DNA from: Liolophura sinensis
Lineage: Eukaryota; Mollusca; Polyplacophora; Chitonida; Chitonidae
Length of the DNA stretch: 64,000 nt
Assembly (NCBI RefSeq): GCF_032854445.1
Contig: NC_088302.1
Span: forward strand, 15,061,338 to 15,125,337
Reading direction: 5' to 3'
Shown: piece by piece, positions 49,707-64,000 of the stretch
How the letters are laid out: the number at the start of each line of letters is the position of its first letter
Numbering within the stretch: position 1 is the first letter of the stretch
Notes under the pieces: generated by a model
What the model was told of the DNA's origin: nothing
Database searches by the model: none
The model's input: only the letters and a program-made list of their open reading frames with translations
Made by a program: the position numbers and the translations under genes

Positions 49707-52700
49707 TCACAATTCACTTTTCCCAGCATTTGCATAAACATTTACTCTTGACAGTTCAGCTCCAAAGCCTCCTTCCTTGCTCGCAACTGTGGAACAAAGA
49801 ACACTGATATCAGCGAATGACTGCATATGTGATACAGGGGTTGTTAAATCAACAGTTAACAAAAAATGACTTCGTGTACGATTTAGTGCCAAGAAGGGTA
49901 ACAAAGATCACAGAACAGATTATTTAGACTAGAGGCAATATAGCACAATTTAATACGTATCAATTAAGATAAATATTAGTAAACATATTTAAAGTAATGA
50001 CAGTAGGCCAACAACAGTTTTATTATTAACATAGTTTTAAATAAATATGTAGGTAAGGAGAATACATAACAACATGTGTGTAAATTACAGAAAGACTAAG
50101 TAACATAAATGGAAAATACCCCCCCAAAAATGAACATATTAGCACTGACAGACCAAAAAATTTTAAATAATAACTTAGACATGGTAGTAGGTCTACTAAA
50201 CAGCTCGCTTGTAGGAGGCCCATGAATGCCAAATTTCAGCTCATTACCTAAAGTACTTAATACTTTATCCTAATATCTATTCTGATACATGTAAGAGTGA
50301 AGTTCATGCATTCAGTAATTTACTATATTTAACACACATGCAGGGAAAAAACAATGGAACATCCTCATGGTTTAAATGTATGTAAACCTCAACTCAATAC
50401 ATGCAGTACTTTCTGGGGTATATACCCCTTACACTTACCTTAACACCGATTATAATACACAACACAATAAGTCGGGAATTTTGTAATTTATCGTATAAAA
50501 TTAATTTGCATCATCCCCCTGATGTTACTGAGCTGTACATGTGTGCAAACCCTCAGCTGAATAACTGAGTATCTTTAAAAATATCACTTCTCACATTTAC
50601 CTGAACGCTGCTTTCACTATTATTGGGTGCCGATGATCAGAGTATAACATTAGCTACACCTGTACTTTGTACAGATGAGCTAAAAATGAAGAATTACAAC
50701 ATACTTACCATGTAACACATAAGACATATTTAATCAAATATCAAGGCTGCATGTGCAACTTACTCATGTTTTTCTCCTGGTCCACTGTGAATTCATCAGG
50801 TTTAAGAGGTTTTTCTCTATTTCCCTGTGGATCCAAAAATAAATTGTAAAACAGTGATAAGTAAATAATAACAGTATCTCAAAAAAGAGTAAGCAATGAG
50901 TAACAAACACGACTGCTAAAAACAGGTTACAATGTCTAGTTCAATTTTTAAGGTCTTATATACTACCTATACTTATACCCGACATAATATGAAATCAGAA
51001 AGGGGATTAGTTAAATATATAGCCCCTAAACACAGTTCACAAACTGAACAATGGTTTAATTAAAATATGCCTGTCCTCATACATGCATTTCTACATTACA
51101 TGAAAACAGTATGTGAAAATTCTGTGAAAATACAACATCAATAAATGGAAGACAATTTGGATAGAAATCACTTGTTATAACGTTTTAAAATATTGTTGCA
51201 AAATTTAACATAAAGCTATTGACATGATACATGCAGGATAACTCTCCTATGCATTTTCTTTTCTATATACCCTAACTCCTCAACCTTTTTGCACATAAAA
51301 GAATAACTTTCTGTGCAATTTATGCATATTTTTAATTTGATTTTGGAGACAAAATCACATTGGTCGGACTGCCCAGTTTCAGGGCTTCACAAAAAGTGTG
51401 ATTTTATGGGTCATTATAGAATAATGGCTTCAGAATATGTTTGAATAAACACCTTGCAAACATGCAAAATGGTTGAAGAATTCCAGTAAAGGGCATCCTT
51501 CAAGGGGAGCTCATTCTCGTTGAGCCTTCACACCCAGGTTACCTCTCTTGAAAAGTGTTAAAAACAGACATGTAAAAAGGAATTAATCAGGCAATTTCTA
51601 TCACTTACAAAAGCCTCTCCATCCCAAACAGTACCACCAATAACTTCTAGCTTGAAGTTAAGAAAGAACAAATAAGATGTTCCTCCTGGCCTCTCTACAC
51701 TACAGGAGTACTGATTCAGATCACTGGATCGACTCATTCCAAAAGACCATTTCTGAAATAAAAATCATTTGTGAGGTGAATTAATGTGAAAATACCTGTT
51801 ACATTCAAGACTAAAGTCTTGCTCTGATAAATGTCCCTTTTAAGCTGAAAATATATGAAATTGTATATTTGTGTTTGTGCCTTAAAATGTTTATTTATTT
51901 ATTTTTTTTTTACTTTTGTAATTTTAAGGTATGCATGTTTAAAAGTTTGTAACTGTATGGAATGCCAATATTCAAGTTGTACAGAAGTTCTGTTGCATTC
52001 CTGTTGTATGGGCTTCATTATTAAGTAACTGTTGTTCAGGCCCAACATGCCTTACCTCCTTTGTGCCTCCTTGTGATGCATATGTAAACTTACAAGTGAC
52101 CCCATCCTGAAAACAAAACCAGACAAGGACATCAGCATTAATATTTTAGTAGGAAGACAGTATTACTTATACATAATACCATGAATACACGAGGCTGCAC
52201 AAAGGCTGCTATCACAAAAGCAACCATAATGGGTTTACAGAAATGAAAAGCATAATCAATACTGCCGTTTAAACAGCCAAGCAGTGCGGTAGTAATTGTG
52301 CAAATGTAACAGAAACCTAGCCCAAATATGTTATGTTTGGGCTATCTAAAGGCAGACTAAGAGTACCTCTGTCTGGGTATGATAAAAAGCTGATCTTAAT
52401 AATAATACAGATTCTAGCAAGTATATTCCTTACAGGACATGTGCCGCTCTCTAAGCTTGCTTTACATCAATGCCATCACCAGACAAATTTGACCTTTGAA
52501 GCCTGCGTGATGGACTTTGTTTAGTCTTAACCTCATAACTGTTGTCCTTGCATAAACCTATGACTTGCACTCATCAATAAAACTGTTTCAGGTATGGGTA
52601 AGATTCATGTTGTGCATAATTGAGATACATCAAATGTAAGTGTATAAAGTATAGTCAGAAACAAAGGTTTTAGGGGTTTTTTTGACATCGCTTCCTGTCT

Positions 52701-53555
52701 CATCACTGTCATCACATGCGCTGTAACAAATAAGGAGAACAACATGTTTTCTCTCTTTGCCAAATTCCAGTTACTTATTTTAATTATTTCTTCCATCAAT
52801 ACTGGTTCAACATATATAAAACAAGCACACATTCAGAGAATTTATAACCCCGGCTTGTTATGCAGTGTTTACAAGTGTAATGCGTCGGGTCAAGTTACAT
52901 GTAGTTTTCAAACTTGATCTGAAAGGCCATAAATGAATTTGCACTCAAAATTTTATTTCTAGCAGGAAAGGAATGACAAATTAGAATCAAAAAATTGATA
53001 AATATGCAAAACTTATGCGTGGATCCAGATGGCTTTCAAACGTATGGGGAATTGTAAATAATATCGGTGGATAACATGATGTTAGTTCACTGCAGAATCT
53101 GTGAAGCCACAAGTTCCAATAAATTAGACAACATTCACAGTAGTTGCTCTATGCAAATCAAGGTCTGACATGTAGACTGCTCAGTGTTATAAAGACTAGG
53201 TTGCCGTAACGTGATAGAGTGACTTCAATTCATTGAGGACTGATTCTTCTTCCCACACTGAACATCTGAGAAGTGGTTCAGCGACTTCGTAGTCTCGAGC
53301 AACACTTAGGCAATTAGGTGATGTGTCACTACTGTCACTAACCTTAGTAACTGCAACAACAACAAACAGACCCAACGAAAAAAAACTCACCCAAGATTCT
53401 TGGTATTCATGCTTTTCACCTCCCGGTTTCACATCGAATTCACTGACTTTTATTTCATCTTCGCGTATTTTGCTACCGGCTGACACCAGAACTGTTAAAC
53501 AACACAACAACAGGACGATCATCCCTAAAAGCTCTACCACCGCAAAGTTTGCCAT
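49707..53555 (-). CDS. MYDGF: Myeloid-derived growth factor homologue, complete
   Basis: Minus-strand exons are 53391-53555, 52056-52106, 51609-51752, 50764-50824 and 49707-49786. They sum to 501 nt, or 166 aa, against 173 in human. All junctions are GT-AG, with phases 0, 0, 0 and 1. Residues 1 to about 26 form a signal peptide (hydrophobic LLGMIVLLLCCLTVLVSA). Family hallmarks follow: FDVKPGG, CKFTYASQGGTKE (human FTYASQGGTNE), a W..S/FG motif, the Cys60/Cys89 pair expected to form the single disulphide, SYLFFLNFKLEV, and GGFGAELSRV. The protein ends KSEL, a KDEL-like retrieval signal; human MYDGF ends RTEL. The protein is expected to travel through the ER and Golgi and be partly secreted. 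In mammals it is a paracrine repair factor; its invertebrate role is not evident from sequence. Confidence 0.95.
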
Positions 53556-54620
53556 CTTCTTACCATGTGCACCAACAGCGGCACTAGCTTACGCGTGGAC
53601 CAATCAAATTGCTCGAAATCCAACTGCACATCATAAAGCAGATTTAGCACACTAAATAGAAATTGACATTTTACGGAAAAGGTTATTACGTTTAACATAA
53701 AGTTTACGATTTAAGTCCTTCCTTAGAAATGAAAATCTCGAAAAAACAACGGAATATAACAGAATGTCAAAACACTAAAAAAAATTTACATATAGTTTAA
53801 TATTAGCTTTAATATCATCATTGAGAGAAAAGATGATAAGGCCAGTCAGCAACTTCTAGCTCTTATTTTGTCTTTAATCTGACCTCCATTAAACACAATT
53901 GATCAAAATATGCTACATGATATTTTAAAAACTAAAACCATAATAACTGTGAACTCCTGCCAAGCACTTAAGTGTGCACAGGCTCTACTGGATGGGGTGG
54001 GCCGGTGTGAGTATAAGGTGCTTTATAAAAAAAACGTCACATTTTTATTACCGGTAGGCCTACCTGTACTGTACGTAACATAATTTGCATTAACATTTAT
54101 TGTTCGCTCTACAATATTAATGAAATGTCACCATAATTAAATGTTTCAATTTAGATCTAATTGTTTGTTTATTTGAAAATTTAAACTTATTTTCTTTATC
54201 ATTGCGATTTTGATGCCCATATACGGTAATTTAAGTAACACAATAACGACGAATTCACCCCAATGAACAGTCCTTCAGAAAAGTAAAGAAGTTTTTCGCT
54301 TTGACCAATGTACGTGAATATTCTGAATTATGCTGTGCCCAGCGATTAAGGATATCTCAGTACCTCTATTAAGCCGCTCAAGAGCATGACTTAATGACGT
54401 TCTAAAGAGAACTATGTAAAACATGTCTCGAGTGCCCGATTTCCTACTCTTTGAGTGGTAAATTTAAACAAATGAACTGAAGTGAACGCGAAATCATATG
54501 ATTTGATTTTTTGTATCATTGGCAGAGATTTTATTTGAAAAATGAACGCTGGGAGGAGTTTGATTACACTCAAATAACGTCTGGCAGGAGTTTGTGGTCA
54601 AAGGTCAATTATCATTCAAC
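53556..54620. promoter_or_regulatory. Divergent promoter region between MYDGF and HSD17B4
   Basis: The two start codons face away from each other across 1,065 bp with no intervening gene or recognised repeat. It should hold both promoters; no TATA box could be fixed with confidence. A 'ggtgggccggtgtgagtata' stretch near 53996 faintly recalls repeat family B. Confidence 0.55.

Positions 54621-64000
<9,380 letters not shown>

Noticed and set aside
53996-54020. Fourth copy of repeat family B
   Set aside because: Only about 20 bases are alike, which is too short to claim.

Overview
This window is nuclear DNA from an animal. Coding sequence is sparse and split into short exons with GT-AG introns. 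tRNA-derived SINEs ending in an (AAAT)n-type tail are scattered throughout, with AT microsatellites, snap-back MITEs and one LINE relic. The gene set (Rx homeobox, cyclin-O-like, MYDGF, HSD17B4) is bilaterian. From the SINE body and tail I infer a marine lophotrochozoan, most likely a mollusc or a relative such as a brachiopod. I cannot name the species.

Layout. (1) 3430-8660, plus strand: the last four recognisable coding exons of a cyclin-O-like gene and its 3' UTR; any 5' exon was not found. (2) 8661-21373: gene-free, with SINEs, a 256-bp MITE, a degenerate minisatellite and possible regulatory DNA. (3) 21374-31715, plus strand: a complete three-exon retinal homeobox gene (Rx/RAX), predicted 307 aa, with octapeptide, Q50 paired-type homeodomain and OAR tail. 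(4) 31716-39880: 3' flank, a decayed LINE reverse transcriptase split by an AT microsatellite, and SINEs. (5) 40014-44374, minus strand: a seven-exon gene for a 177-aa protein I do not recognise. Two candidate non-coding first exons upstream each carry a cluster of perfect CRE palindromes (TGACGTCA). (6) 47770-53555, minus strand: a complete five-exon MYDGF gene, predicted 166 aa, with signal peptide and C-terminal KSEL, and a long 3' UTR. (7) 54621-64000, plus strand: the first six exons of HSD17B4, running off the window, with a 1.5-kb minisatellite of 29-bp units in intron 1 and a probable 2.3-kb DNA transposon with a HIRAN-like reading frame in intron 3.

The genes form no operon or pathway: a ciliogenesis-associated cyclin, an eye/forebrain transcription factor, an unknown small protein, an ER/secreted factor and a peroxisomal beta-oxidation enzyme. 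The only close relationship is the head-to-head pair MYDGF/HSD17B4, whose start codons are about 1.07 kb apart.

All gene models were assembled by eye from splice signals, reading phase and remembered family sequence. In each complete model the exon phases close exactly. The observations most worth following are the duplicated CRE promoter block, the HIRAN-bearing transposon candidate, the unknown 177-aa gene, and two apparent single-base frameshifts in the cyclin-O-like exon.
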